Below, in pieces: positions 15,442 through 24,068 of a DNA stretch of 64,000 bases. Source of the stretch: Flavobacterium humidisoli (GTDB lineage Bacteria; Bacteroidota; Bacteroidia; Flavobacteriales; Flavobacteriaceae); assembly GCF_023272795.1 (NCBI RefSeq), contig NZ_CP096829.1, positions 2,046,001-2,110,000 of the forward strand. Direction: 5' to 3'. How positions within the stretch are numbered: the first letter of the stretch is position 1; every line of letters begins with the position of its first letter. Made by a program: the position numbers and the translations under genes. The notes below the pieces were generated by a model. The model saw only the letters and a list, made by a program, of their open reading frames with translations. It was not told where the DNA came from and did not search any database.

Positions 15442-16248
15442 TTATTTTAACGTTTTTGGTATTAAACAAACTGGAATTGGATCCATTTTATGCTTGTTGC
15501 TGGTGTTTAATCGTTTATAGATTTCAAAGACAGATTTTTCTCTCCCTTCAAAGTCAGATGCCGTTTTTCCTGACTCCGCGGCTAACATCGCCCATTCTAA
15601 TTCGTCATAACTTGCCCCTAATTGATCTTCATCTGTACGATTGTCTCCAAATAATCCATCGGTAGGTGCGGCTGTTAAAATAGATTGTGGAATTTGCAAA
15701 AATTCTCCTAAAGCGTATACGTCAGATTTCATTAAATCAGCAATCGGACTTAAATCTACGCCGCCATCTCCGTATTTTGTGTAAAAACCTACGCCAAAAT
15801 CTTCCACTTTGTTTCCTGTACCGGCAACAAGTAAACCATGAATTCCTGCTAAATAATATAAAGATGTCATTCTAATGCGTGCACGTGTGTTTGCTAAAGC
15901 TAAATTAACTTTTGCTGCATCTTCAGTTGAAGGCACTGCGCTTTTAAAAGATTCAAAAGTTTCTGTCAAATCGGTCTTAACGTCAGAAACATTAGGGAAG
16001 CGTTTTTTGAGCTGTTCAATATGCTCTCTTCCTCTTGAAACTTGATTTTCTGCCTGGTGAATAGGCATTTCGACACATAAAACATTCAGTCCTGTCTGTG
16101 CGCATAAAGTTGAAGTTACTGCAGAATCTACACCTCCTGAGATTCCAATTACAAAACCATTTACTTTTGCATTAGCAGCGTAATTTTTTAACCACTCTAC
16201 AATGTGCGTATTTACTTTTTCTGTCTGAATTGTGCTTTTTTTAGCCAT
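15442..16248 (-). CDS. nadE: NH3-dependent NAD(+) synthetase
   Basis: Amidates nicotinate adenine dinucleotide to NAD using ATP and ammonia. The PP-loop is SGGVDS at 37-42 (GFVIGISGGVDSAVT). Further NadE blocks are LANTRARIRM, VAGTGNKVEDFGVGFYTKYGDGGVD-type (near 150-170) and PIADLMKSDVY. 268 aa matches the short ammonia-dependent form with no glutaminase domain. It is upstream of the response regulator on the same strand with a 92-base gap, and divergent from gldB. Confidence 0.93.
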   Translation of the reverse strand: MAKKSTIQTEKVNTHIVEWLKNYAANAKVNGFVIGISGGVDSAVTSTLCAQTGLNVLCVEMPIHQAENQVSRGREHIEQLKKRFPNVSDVKTDLTETFESFKSAVPSTEDAAKVNLALANTRARIRMTSLYYLAGIHGLLVAGTGNKVEDFGVGFYTKYGDGGVDLSPIADLMKSDVYALGEFLQIPQSILTAAPTDGLFGDNRTDEDQLGASYDELEWAMLAAESGKTASDFEGREKSVFEIYKRLNTSNKHKMDPIPVCLIPKTLK

Positions 16249-16347
16249 AATAGTTTAAGTTTTAAGATGCAGGGATGTATATTTGCAGAATTATTTTGAG
16301 TATGCAACTACTTAAAATTCTGATAACACAAATCTAATTAAAATAAA

Positions 16348-17304
16348 ATGAAAATATATCGCTTTGCAGTGGTTCTATGCCTGTTTTTTTTGTCTTGCAA
16401 TCAAAAAAGTAAGGTTGAAAAAGAAGTAGAAGAAATTCCTGTTGATATTAAAGTGGAACGATTTGATAAGGTGTTTTTTGAAACCAAACCGCAAGATCTT
16501 GCGAAAGTAAAAAAACAATATCCGTTTTTCTTTCCTGGTAATGATGATAACGTTTGGGTTCAGAAAATGAACGATCCGATCTGGAGAGAAGTTTATGAAG
16601 AAGTTCAGAAAAAATACAGCAATTTTGAGCCGGTTCGCAAAGAGTTTAATGAACTTTTTCAGCATGTAAAATATTATTTTCCTAAAACTAAAATTCCAAA
16701 GGTAATTACCGTAATTGCAGAAATGGACTATAATGCAAAATCGATTTATGCAGACAGTCTGGTGGTTGTAGCTTTAGAATTGTATTTAGGAAAAAATCAT
16801 AAGTTTTATGAGTTTCCAAATTACTTAAAAGAGAACTTTGAAGAAAGACAAATTATGCCAGATGTAGTTTCTAGTTTTTCGTATCGAAATATTCCAAATT
16901 CTATAGATAAGAGTTTGGTTGCTCAAATGGTTTTTGAAGGAAAACAGCTTTATGCAAAAGATTTGCTGATTCCTGACTATACAGATGCAGAAAAAATGGG
17001 ATATACTCCAGAGCAGATAAAATGGTGTGAAGAAAACGAAGCCTATATGTGGCGTTATTTCATAGAAAATGAAATGCTTTACAGTGAAGACCCAAAGTTG
17101 AGAGCACGATTTATAGCTCCAGCACCTTTCTCTAAATTCTTTTTAGAAATAGATAACGATTCTCCAGGACGAGTGGGAGCTTGGATTGGCTGGCAGATGG
17201 TACGTTCTTACATGAAAAATAATAGTGATGTTACTTTGGCTGATTTATTTAAAATTGAGCCAAAAGAAATCTTCGAAAAATCAAAATATAAACCTAAGAA
17301 ATAA
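16348..17304 (+). CDS. gldB: Gliding motility lipoprotein GldB
   Basis: Required for flavobacterial gliding and for a functional type IX secretion system. The signal peptide with lipobox FLSC lipidates C17. The mature protein (about 300 aa) shows GldB blocks such as VERFDKVFFE, IPNSIDKSLVAQMVFEGKQ and SPGRVGAWIGWQMVRSYM. The pairing with gldC, the TAATG overlap and the order gldB-gldC match Flavobacterium johnsoniae from memory. The DxxPGR-x-G-x-W region with the preceding YxxE motifs resembles a degenerate zincin-type fold, which is inference only. Confidence 0.92.
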   Translation: MKIYRFAVVLCLFFLSCNQKSKVEKEVEEIPVDIKVERFDKVFFETKPQDLAKVKKQYPFFFPGNDDNVWVQKMNDPIWREVYEEVQKKYSNFEPVRKEFNELFQHVKYYFPKTKIPKVITVIAEMDYNAKSIYADSLVVVALELYLGKNHKFYEFPNYLKENFEERQIMPDVVSSFSYRNIPNSIDKSLVAQMVFEGKQLYAKDLLIPDYTDAEKMGYTPEQIKWCEENEAYMWRYFIENEMLYSEDPKLRARFIAPAPFSKFFLEIDNDSPGRVGAWIGWQMVRSYMKNNSDVTLADLFKIEPKEIFEKSKYKPKK

Positions 17305-17636
17305 TGGCAAATATAAACTCAGAAATTAAATTTAATATAGTATTAGACGAAAACCGCGTTCCTGAAAAATTAACATGGAGTGCGCAAGACGGCGGAGTTC
17401 AAGCGGAAGAAGCAAAAGCAATCATGCTTTCTATTTGGGACAGTAAAGTAAAAGAAACCATGCGTATTGATTTATGGACAAAAGATATGCCGGTAGATGA
17501 AATGAAGATTTTCTTCCACCAGACTTTAGTTGCAATGGCCGATACTTTTAAACGTGCAACAGACGATGAAAAAATGTCTGACACAATGAAAGACTTCTGT
17601 GATTACTTTGCAGAAAAACTGGAACTTACAAAGTAA
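17304..17636 (+). CDS. gldC: Gliding motility protein GldC
   Basis: A small cytosolic protein (110 aa) that assists gliding; in F. johnsoniae it stabilises motility but is not strictly essential. The sequence opens ANINSEIKFNIVLDENRVPE and contains LSIWDSKVKETMRIDLWT and DDEKMSDTMKDFCDYF, typical of GldC. Its ATG overlaps the gldB stop by one base. A strong hairpin terminator follows. Confidence 0.92.
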   Translation: MANINSEIKFNIVLDENRVPEKLTWSAQDGGVQAEEAKAIMLSIWDSKVKETMRIDLWTKDMPVDEMKIFFHQTLVAMADTFKRATDDEKMSDTMKDFCDYFAEKLELTK

Positions 17637-17651
17637 TAGAAATTCCAATAT

Positions 17652-17700
17652 AAAAAATCCCAAATTCCAATTTTAAAGATTGGGTTTGGGATTTTTTTTT
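17652..17700 (+). terminator. Terminator of gldBC, AAATCCCAAATTCC type
   Basis: AAAAAATCCCAAA (17652-17664) pairs with TTTGGGATTTTTT (17685-17697), with inner pairing CCAAT (17667-17671) and ATTGG (17679-17683), then a T run. The arm sequence recurs in the hairpin at 18475-18516 and in repeats at 25.5 and 59.4 kb. Confidence 0.85.
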
Positions 17701-17751
17701 ATTGTAAATTATCTAAGTAAGCCAAATAGCATTCTATTTCCCGTTATTCTT

Positions 17752-18381
17752 TTATTTGACAGATCTTTTGTCTAGGTCTTTGAATATCTTTTTTAAAGCT
17801 CCTGTCATTAATTTATCTGATGTTTTGTAAAACTTTACATTATCAATAAACTTGTTTGATTTTTCGGTAGACCACATCGGTTCGGTTTTTGTTTTTTGAG
17901 AAATACCGACGACATTTTGAGAATAGATGATTTCTTGGGAATTTAAATCGTAAATTTCAACAAGTACAGCGGCTTCGTTTTTCCCTATTTCATCATCGGA
18001 TTGATAGAGTTCGATATAAGAAAAATCACTTTTGCGTTTTGTAGTTGAGATATTGATGAAAAAATCAAAACCGGTTCCGTCTTTTAATTCTTTTAGTTTG
18101 GTTTTACTAGGATTTAAATGAATCTTTCGGCTCACTAATAATCCGTTAACATCATTTATATAAAATAAACGGTCTCCCAAATTCTTTTTAAAAAAAGCTA
18201 AAGATTCTTCAGTTAATTTGTCCTTGGATTTTTTTGGACAATCTAATTCATTCATCAGCCATCTTCCTGAGGTAAAATTAACACCAGATCTCGGTCCAGA
18301 TGTAAACATATAAGTTGGTGTTTTGCAAGATGTCAGAATCAGGGTCAAGAAAATAAAAAAGAATGGTTTTGGATTCTTCAT
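17752..18381 (-). CDS. Lipoprotein of unknown function
   Basis: The signal peptide ends in lipobox ILTSC (C19). The mature 190-residue part has alpha/beta character (FFINISTTKRKSDFSYIELY, AAVLVEIYDLNSQEIIYSQN). It looks like a small periplasmic protein related to the many Flavobacterium lipoproteins that assemble near the cell envelope. No family is recognised. A -7 box TACATTTG lies 20 bases upstream. It converges with gldC across a terminator. Confidence 0.65.
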   Translation of the reverse strand: MKNPKPFFFIFLTLILTSCKTPTYMFTSGPRSGVNFTSGRWLMNELDCPKKSKDKLTEESLAFFKKNLGDRLFYINDVNGLLVSRKIHLNPSKTKLKELKDGTGFDFFINISTTKRKSDFSYIELYQSDDEIGKNEAAVLVEIYDLNSQEIIYSQNVVGISQKTKTEPMWSTEKSNKFIDNVKFYKTSDKLMTGALKKIFKDLDKRSVK

Positions 18382-18400
18382 AAACTGTTTTTGGTTGGGT

Positions 18401-18408
18401 CAAATGTA
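18401..18408 (-). promoter_or_regulatory. -7 box of the lipoprotein gene at 18381
   Basis: The minus strand reads TACATTTG, a full TAnnTTTG match, 20 bases from the start codon. Confidence 0.55.
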
Positions 18409-18474
18409 GTTTAAAAGATAGTTTGCGGGCTATAAAAAACGATTTATTTTTTAAGATTTTACTTTCAAAACCTA

Positions 18475-18516
18475 AAAATCCCAAATTCCAGATTTACAAT
18501 TGGAGTTTGGGATTTT
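18475..18516 (-). terminator. Terminator of engB, AAATCCCAAATTCC type
   Basis: AAAATCCCAAATTCCA (18475-18490) pairs with TGGAGTTTGGGATTTT (18501-18516), 15 of 16 positions. The minus strand continues into TTTTTAGG. It ends the engB transcript and is nearly the same hairpin as at 17652-17697. Confidence 0.8.
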
Positions 18517-18538
18517 AATATTGTGAGTTTTTTAAACT

Positions 18539-19159
18539 TTAAAATTCAGAATTGTTTTTAAAAACCTCTTGGTTTACTTCATCAATGTAAGACAAAAGTT
18601 CTTCTTTTCCGGTAGATTCTGTAGATGAGGTTACAAAATATTGAGGCATTTCGGCCCAGTTGTTGGCAAACATCTGTTTTTTGTAAGCTGTAATATGCGA
18701 ATCTATTTTCGTTTTGCTAATTTTATCTGCTTTAGTAAAAATAATGCAGAACGGAATTTCGCTTTCGCCCATATAAGACATAAATTCGATATCTATTTTT
18801 TGAGCTTCGTGGCGAATGTCAATTAAAACAAAAGCACAAACCAGTTGTTCTCTGTTTTCAAAATAATCAGTAATAAATTGTTGAAAAACTGATTTTGTTT
18901 TTTTAGAAACTTTAGCGTAACCATAGCCAGGCAAATCGACCAAAAACCAATTGTTATTGATTTTGAAATGATTTATTAATTGTGTTTTTCCTGGTTTTCC
19001 AGATGTTTTGGCTAAGTTTTTATTGTTGGTAAGCATATTAATCAAAGATGACTTACCTACGTTTGATCTTCCTATAAAAGCATATTCTGGCAAAAAATCC
19101 TTTGGACATTTTGATGCGTCAGAATTGCTGACAATAAATTCGGCGGTGTTAATTTTCAT
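18539..19159 (-). CDS. engB: Ribosome biogenesis GTP-binding protein EngB
   Basis: A YihA/YsxC-type GTPase involved in assembly of the large ribosomal subunit and essential in many bacteria. G1 is GRSNVGKS at 30-37, G2/switch GKTQLINH, G3 DLPGYGYAKV and G4 FTKADK. 206 aa is the standard size. The hydrolase gene at 19204-19968 lies 44 bases upstream on the same strand, so the two may be co-transcribed. The AGGAGG-like sequence 14-19 bases before the ATG is too distant for a standard ribosome binding site. Confidence 0.94.
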   Translation of the reverse strand: MKINTAEFIVSNSDASKCPKDFLPEYAFIGRSNVGKSSLINMLTNNKNLAKTSGKPGKTQLINHFKINNNWFLVDLPGYGYAKVSKKTKSVFQQFITDYFENREQLVCAFVLIDIRHEAQKIDIEFMSYMGESEIPFCIIFTKADKISKTKIDSHITAYKKQMFANNWAEMPQYFVTSSTESTGKEELLSYIDEVNQEVFKNNSEF

Positions 19160-19203
19160 GTTCTTTCGTTTTAAAACCTCCTAAAAAAAATAAATTTTGA
19201 CGG

Positions 19204-19968
19204 CTATAAATTCTTTTCAGTAAGCCATTTTTCAAGAATTTCATTAAATTCCTGAGGGTGTTCCATCATTGCTGCGTGTCCGCATTTGTCAATCCAGTAT
19301 AAAGTTGAATTAGGCAGCAATTTATCAAATTCTTCAGCTACATTTGGAGGAGTTACAGAGTCATTACGACCCCAAATAATACAGGTTTCAACATCCATTT
19401 TTGGCAAATCTTTAGCCATATTATGACGAATGGCACTCTTCGCAATGGTTAAAGTTTTGATTAATTTGATGCGGTCATTAGCTGTAGCGTAAACTTCATC
19501 AATCAAATCGGGAGTTGCAATTTTTGGGTCATAAAATACAGCTTCAGCTTTTGTTTTGATGTATTCGTAATCGCCTCTTCTTGGATAGCTGTCTCCCATT
19601 GCGCTTTCGTAAAGTCCAGAACTTCCAGTAATTACAAGTCCGGCAACTTTCTCAGGATAAAGTTTTGTATGGTACAAAGCAATATGTCCTCCAAGAGAAT
19701 TTCCTAGAAGAATAACTTTGTCAAACCCTTTGTAAGTGATAAAGTCTTTTACGTATTTCGCAAAACTTTTTACGTTCGTTTTTAAAATGCTTTGGGTGTA
19801 TATTGGCAAATCTGGGATAACAACTTTATATCCTTTCGTTGGGAAATATTGTGCTACACCATCAAAGTTACTTAGACCTCCCATTAAACCATGCAGAATA
19901 ACGATCGGAGTTCCTTCTCCAGCTTCGAAATAGCTGTATTTGCCTTCTTTTTTATAGTGTTTGTCCAT
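19204..19968 (-). CDS. Alpha/beta hydrolase
   Basis: Alpha/beta-hydrolase fold enzyme of 254 aa. It has the oxyanion HGLMGG block near residues 26-31, the nucleophile elbow GNSLGG near 94-99, an acidic residue in WGRNDSVTPP near 199-208, and the catalytic histidine in CGHAAMMEHP near 231-240. The triad is complete, so it should be an active esterase, thioesterase or C-C hydrolase. The substrate cannot be read from the sequence. It lies directly upstream of engB. The -7 box TATATTTG is at 19996-20003. Confidence 0.82.
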   Translation of the reverse strand: MDKHYKKEGKYSYFEAGEGTPIVILHGLMGGLSNFDGVAQYFPTKGYKVVIPDLPIYTQSILKTNVKSFAKYVKDFITYKGFDKVILLGNSLGGHIALYHTKLYPEKVAGLVITGSSGLYESAMGDSYPRRGDYEYIKTKAEAVFYDPKIATPDLIDEVYATANDRIKLIKTLTIAKSAIRHNMAKDLPKMDVETCIIWGRNDSVTPPNVAEEFDKLLPNSTLYWIDKCGHAAMMEHPQEFNEILEKWLTEKNL

Positions 19969-19995
19969 CTAATCTAATGCCAATTTCAATTTCGA

Positions 19996-20003
19996 CAAAT
20001 ATA
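19996..20003 (-). promoter_or_regulatory. -7 box of the hydrolase-engB unit
   Basis: The minus strand reads TATATTTG, 27 bases from the ATG at 19968. The rest of the left half of the 377-base gap (20004-20240) is AT-rich and shows nothing else. Confidence 0.55.
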
Positions 20004-20241
20004 GGGTTAATTCAACAAAAATGAATTTTTGATGCCATTTTTTAACTAGATAATTTCAGTAGAATATGTAAGATGTTAAAAATCAGTAATTAATATGGTA
20101 TTTGTTAAAATACGCAAATGTTAAGAAATGTGCATTATAATCAATTTTTTAAGAAAATTAGCGCATTATTTTTTTGAATAAATAATGCAATTTAGAATCT
20201 GTTAATTAATAGTTAAGGTATTGATTAAATGTAGATTATGA

Positions 20242-20301
20242 AAAGTGGTAGCAAAGTGGTTAAACTTATTAACAAAGTGGTATAAAGTGGTAAAATGTGG
20301 T
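20242..20301 (+). promoter_or_regulatory. Five phased GTGGT boxes, probable MraZ operator
   Basis: GTGGT occurs at 20245, 20256, 20277, 20287 and 20297, mostly within AAAGTGGT. The spacings are 11, 21, 10 and 10 bases, so all boxes lie on one face of the helix. MraZ proteins are known to bind tandem TGGG-type boxes with a 10-base period in front of their own gene. The boxes end 12 bases before the -7 element, where a bound protein would cover the -33 region. Confidence 0.75.
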
Positions 20302-20312
20302 AAAATTTTTTA

Positions 20313-20320
20313 TATTTTTG
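20313..20320 (+). promoter_or_regulatory. -7 box of the dcw cluster
   Basis: TATTTTTG, ending 25 bases before the TTG start of mraZ. No -33 TTG is present; the GTGGT boxes occupy that place. Confidence 0.65.
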
Positions 20321-20345
20321 CTGTATAACATGTTAACTAGTTTTT

Positions 20346-20819
20346 TTGAACACAATTGTTGGAACATATGAATGTAAAGTCGATGCTAAAGGAAGGCTAA
20401 TGATGCCTGCGCCTTTAAAAAAGCAATTGACGGCTTCTCTTCAAGACGGATTCGTTTTGAAGCGTTCTGTTTTTCAGCCGTGTTTGGAGTTGTATCCTAT
20501 GGTAGAATGGGATGCTATGATGAAAAAAATCAACAAGCTTAATCGCTTTGTAAAAAAGAACAACGATTTCATTAGAAGGTTTACTGCTGGTGTTAAAGTG
20601 GTTGAGGTTGATGCATTAGGAAGATTGCTTGTTCCAAAAGATTTGGTAACGTTTGCAAGTATTTCTAAAGATGTGGTTTTTTCATCTGCGGTTAATATTG
20701 TTGAGATTTGGGACAAAGATTTATACGAGAAATCAATTAGCGGCGAAGATATGGATTTTGCAGATCTAGCCGAAGAAGTAATGGGAAATATTAATGACGA
20801 CGAAGATGGAATATCATAA
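20346..20819 (+). CDS. mraZ: Transcriptional regulator MraZ
   Basis: First gene of the division and cell-wall cluster; a DNA-binding ring protein that represses its own operon. Two SpoVT-AbrB-like halves are visible: residues 1-60 (GTYECKVDAKGRLMMP) and 80-140 (VKVVEVDALGRLLVPKDL). The start codon is TTG: an in-frame TAA at 20334-20336 excludes an upstream start, and the protein begins NTIVGTYECK as expected for the family. The DNA upstream carries five phased GTGGT boxes. The gene overlaps rsmH. Confidence 0.94.
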   Translation: MNTIVGTYECKVDAKGRLMMPAPLKKQLTASLQDGFVLKRSVFQPCLELYPMVEWDAMMKKINKLNRFVKKNNDFIRRFTAGVKVVEVDALGRLLVPKDLVTFASISKDVVFSSAVNIVEIWDKDLYEKSISGEDMDFADLAEEVMGNINDDEDGIS

Positions 20820-21702
20820 TCCGGTTTTGCTTCATCCAACAGTAGATGGTTTAAATATTAAACCTGATGGTGTGTATGTAGATGTTACGTTTGGAGGCGG
20901 TGGTCATTCAAAAGAGATTTTAAAAAGATTAGGGCCAAACGGAAGGCTGTTTGCATTTGACCAAGACGAAGATGCGCTTGCCAATGCACTGCCAGACGAA
21001 AGGTTTACTTTGATAAACGAAAATTTTAGGTTCATAAAAAGGTTTTTACGTTTTCACGGAGTAAAAGCAGTAGATGGAATCTTGGCAGATTTGGGAGTTT
21101 CATCACATCAGTTTGATGTTCCCGAGAGAGGTTTCTCTACAAGATTTGATGCCGAACTAGATATGCGGATGAGTCAAAAAAATGATTTAAATGCTTATCG
21201 AGTGGTTAACGAATATGAAGAACAGGATTTACGTCGTGTTTTTTTTGATTATGGGGAATTGAAAAATGCGCCAGTTTTGGCTAGAACAATTGTTGAGGCA
21301 AGAAAAGATTATCCGATCAAAACGACTGAAGAGCTGAAAGATGTTCTGAAAAAGTTTTTGCCAGAGAAAGTTCGAAACAAAGTTTTGGCTCAGATATATC
21401 AGGCAATTCGAATCGAGGTAAATCAGGAAATGGATGTTTTAAAAGAATTTATTGAGCAGTCGTTGGAGATTTTAAAGCCAGGAGGAAGATTTTCGGTAAT
21501 CTCGTATCATTCTTTAGAAGATCGTTTGGTAAAGAGATTTATTAAAAACGGAATGTTTGAAGGAGAACCAGAAAGAGATTTTTACGGAAATTTTTCAGTT
21601 CCATTTAAAACTATCGGAAAACTGATTGTTCCAGACAACGAAGAAATCAAAATTAATAATAGAGCAAGAAGTGCCAAATTAAGAGTCGCAGAAAAGCTAT
21701 AA
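20794..21702 (+). CDS. rsmH: 16S rRNA (cytosine(1402)-N(4))-methyltransferase RsmH
   Basis: Methylates N4 of C1402 in the ribosomal P site. The SAM-binding loop is VDVTFGGGGHS, followed by FDQDEDAL, and the catalytic-side block is GILADLGVSSHQFD. The C-terminal IISYHSLEDR-type motif reads ISYHSLEDRLVKRF. 302 aa is normal. Two ATGs fit: 20794 and 20806 (MEYHNPVLL). Both lie within mraZ (overlap of 26 or 14 bases), so translation is coupled. The second is the more conserved family start. Confidence 0.94.
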   Translation: MTTKMEYHNPVLLHPTVDGLNIKPDGVYVDVTFGGGGHSKEILKRLGPNGRLFAFDQDEDALANALPDERFTLINENFRFIKRFLRFHGVKAVDGILADLGVSSHQFDVPERGFSTRFDAELDMRMSQKNDLNAYRVVNEYEEQDLRRVFFDYGELKNAPVLARTIVEARKDYPIKTTEELKDVLKKFLPEKVRNKVLAQIYQAIRIEVNQEMDVLKEFIEQSLEILKPGGRFSVISYHSLEDRLVKRFIKNGMFEGEPERDFYGNFSVPFKTIGKLIVPDNEEIKINNRARSAKLRVAEKL

Positions 21703-21723
21703 TATATATTAAGGTAGGAAATA

Positions 21724-22071
21724 ATGAAAAGTGGTGTATTTAGCATATTAAAAGCAAGATTCCTGATTCATGAAGATGCAGTGAAAAATTGGCGTTTTAT
21801 CGTCTTTATAATTCTGCTGGCCATTTTGATGATTGCCAATACACAGCGATACGAACAAAAGGTTTTTGAGATCGCAAAATTAAATAATGAAGTAAAAGAA
21901 CTAAGATCAGAATTTGTAGATCGACGTTCAGAATTGATGAAATTAAAAATGGAGTCAACCATCTCGGATAAAATGTTAGAAAAACAAATTTTTCCGTCGA
22001 CGGTTCCACCAGTGAAAATAGAAGTTAAAAAAGAAGAAGAAAAAAGTTTCTTTAAAAGAATATGGCAGTAG
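21724..22071 (+). CDS. FtsL-like cell division protein
   Basis: Small bitopic membrane protein (115 aa). It has a cytosolic N-terminus, one transmembrane helix at about 24-40 (FIVFIILLAILMIAN), then a coiled-coil (EIAKLNNEVKELRSEFVDRR) in the periplasm. Position between rsmH and ftsI is the place of ftsL, and the topology matches. Sequence conservation of FtsL is too weak for a sure symbol. It overlaps ftsI by 10 bases. It should form the FtsQLB-type complex that activates FtsWI. Confidence 0.85.
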   Translation: MKSGVFSILKARFLIHEDAVKNWRFIVFIILLAILMIANTQRYEQKVFEIAKLNNEVKELRSEFVDRRSELMKLKMESTISDKMLEKQIFPSTVPPVKIEVKKEEEKSFFKRIWQ

Positions 22072-24068
22072 ACGATAAACATATATCCTACAGAATTTAC
22101 CTCGTAGCAGTTTTCATCTTTTTGATGGCAATTGCTATTGTCGTTAAATTAACCAATATTCAATGGGTTGATGGTGATTACTATAGAAAATTGGCGAAAC
22201 AGCGTACGGTTAGAAACTTTGTAATTCCTGCTAACAAAGGAAATATTTATTCTGCCGATGGGAGTTTGTTGGCAACATCAATTCCGAATTACGAAATTCG
22301 TTTTGATGCAAAAGCGCCAAAAAAAGAAACATTCGAAAAGTATGTAAAGCAATTGTCAGATTCACTAGCAACTGTTTTAGATAAGCCAAGCGGCTATTTT
22401 CAAAAAGAATTAAGAAAAGCACGCGAGAATAAAAACCGATATTATTTGATTGCCCGCAATTTAAGTTATACAGAATATGTAAAAATTAAAGGATTTCCAT
22501 TATTCAATTTAGGGGCTTTCAAAGGTGGAATTATTGTTGAGCAAGAAACAGTTAGAAAACATCCGATAGGTAAAATTGCAGAAAGAACAATTGGTTACGA
22601 CCGTATTGATCCTGCAACAGGAATAGAAGTAGGAAAAGGAATTGAATGGGCTTTTAAAAGCTATTTGAACGGAAAAGATGGTAAGATTCTAAAGCAAAAA
22701 ATCGCAAAAGGACAATGGAAGCCTATTCGTGATGTTAACGAAGTAGATCCAATTGACGGTTACGATGTGATTTCGACTATAGATGTTTTTATACAAGATA
22801 TCGCTCACCACGCTTTGTTGAAACAATTGGAAGATTACGAAGCAGATCATGGTTGTGTGGTCGTAATGGAAACGGAAACAGGATACATAAAAGCGATTTC
22901 AAATTTAGGAAGAGCAGAAGATGGTTCTTATTACGAGACAACAAATTATGCGGTTGCTGAATCTCACGAACCTGGATCGACTTTTAAACTAGTTGATTTG
23001 CTGGCGATTTTAGAAGATAAAGTGGCTGATACAAGTACAGTTTACGATAGCCATGGAGGAGAAATTAGATATTATGGAAGAGCTGTTCGTGATTCGCATA
23101 AAGGGGGTTATGGGAAAGTTACTTTGGCGCGCGGATTTGAGCTTTCGTCTAATACCGTAATGGTTCAGGCGGTTTACGAAAATTACAAAAGTAACCCTTC
23201 TAAGTTTGTAAATCATATCAATAATTTAGGCTTAAATAAACCATTGGGATTGCATTTTAAAGGAGAAGGAAGGCCTTATGTTCCACAGCCTGGAGACAAA
23301 CATTGGTCGGGAACTACGCTTCCGTGGATGGCTTTTGGATATAACGTTTCGGTTACGCCAATGCAGACTTTAACTTTATATAATGCGGTTGCAAACAATG
23401 GGGTAATGGTAAAGCCACAGTTTGTGTCAGAAATTAAAGAATGGAACAAAACCATTAAAAAGTTTGATACAGAAGTAATGAATCCACAGGTTTGTTCGCC
23501 AGAAACACTTAAAAAGGTAAAAGCAGTTTTGGCAAATGTTGTGAAAAAAGGAACAGGTTCTAAGCTGTATTCAAAAGATTTTTCAATGGCAGGAAAAACA
23601 GGAACGGCTATGGTGAATTATGGTAACGCAGGAAGAGAAGGAATGTATTATGCGTCTTCTTTTGCGGGTTATTTTCCAGCTGATCATCCGAAATATTCAT
23701 GTATTGTAGTGGTTCATAAGCCAAATACATCTCGAAATAATTATTACGGAGCAGATGTTGCAGGACCAGTTTTTAAAAGAATTGCTCAAAAGATTTTTAC
23801 TGATGCGCCTTCAACAAATAAGATTAAAAAATTAGATACTAGGATTCCAAAACAGGAGGCTAGTTATGATAAATATACGGCTGAAGCTAATAAAAAGCTT
23901 AACCAGATTCCTAATTTAAAAGGAATGCCAGGAATGGATGCAATTGCTTTACTAGAAAATTTAGGTTTGAAAGTTAAAGTAAATGGAATGGGGAAAGTGA
24001 AGAATCAATCGATTCAAGCGGGTACCAGTATAAGTAAAAACACAACAATTGTATTAGAATTATCGTGA
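22062..24068 (+). CDS. ftsI: Division-specific penicillin-binding protein (FtsI/PBP3-like)
   Basis: Class B transpeptidase that crosslinks septal peptidoglycan together with FtsW. One N-terminal transmembrane helix (about 10-29) is followed by a dimerisation domain (about 50-230). In the transpeptidase domain the catalytic S306-T-F-K309, S362-S-N364 and K512-T-G-T515 motifs are all intact. The last 60 residues (IPNLKGMPGMDAIALLENLG) form a single PASTA domain. The start overlaps the ftsL-like gene and the end overlaps murE by 4 bases. Confidence 0.95.
   Translation: MAVDDKHISYRIYLVAVFIFLMAIAIVVKLTNIQWVDGDYYRKLAKQRTVRNFVIPANKGNIYSADGSLLATSIPNYEIRFDAKAPKKETFEKYVKQLSDSLATVLDKPSGYFQKELRKARENKNRYYLIARNLSYTEYVKIKGFPLFNLGAFKGGIIVEQETVRKHPIGKIAERTIGYDRIDPATGIEVGKGIEWAFKSYLNGKDGKILKQKIAKGQWKPIRDVNEVDPIDGYDVISTIDVFIQDIAHHALLKQLEDYEADHGCVVVMETETGYIKAISNLGRAEDGSYYETTNYAVAESHEPGSTFKLVDLLAILEDKVADTSTVYDSHGGEIRYYGRAVRDSHKGGYGKVTLARGFELSSNTVMVQAVYENYKSNPSKFVNHINNLGLNKPLGLHFKGEGRPYVPQPGDKHWSGTTLPWMAFGYNVSVTPMQTLTLYNAVANNGVMVKPQFVSEIKEWNKTIKKFDTEVMNPQVCSPETLKKVKAVLANVVKKGTGSKLYSKDFSMAGKTGTAMVNYGNAGREGMYYASSFAGYFPADHPKYSCIVVVHKPNTSRNNYYGADVAGPVFKRIAQKIFTDAPSTNKIKKLDTRIPKQEASYDKYTAEANKKLNQIPNLKGMPGMDAIALLENLGLKVKVNGMGKVKNQSIQAGTSISKNTTIVLELS

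Noticed and set aside
15431..15451. GTTAAAAT/ATTTTAAC palindrome at the end of nadE as a terminator
   Set aside because: All-AT stem overlapping the stop codon and no T tract on the minus strand.
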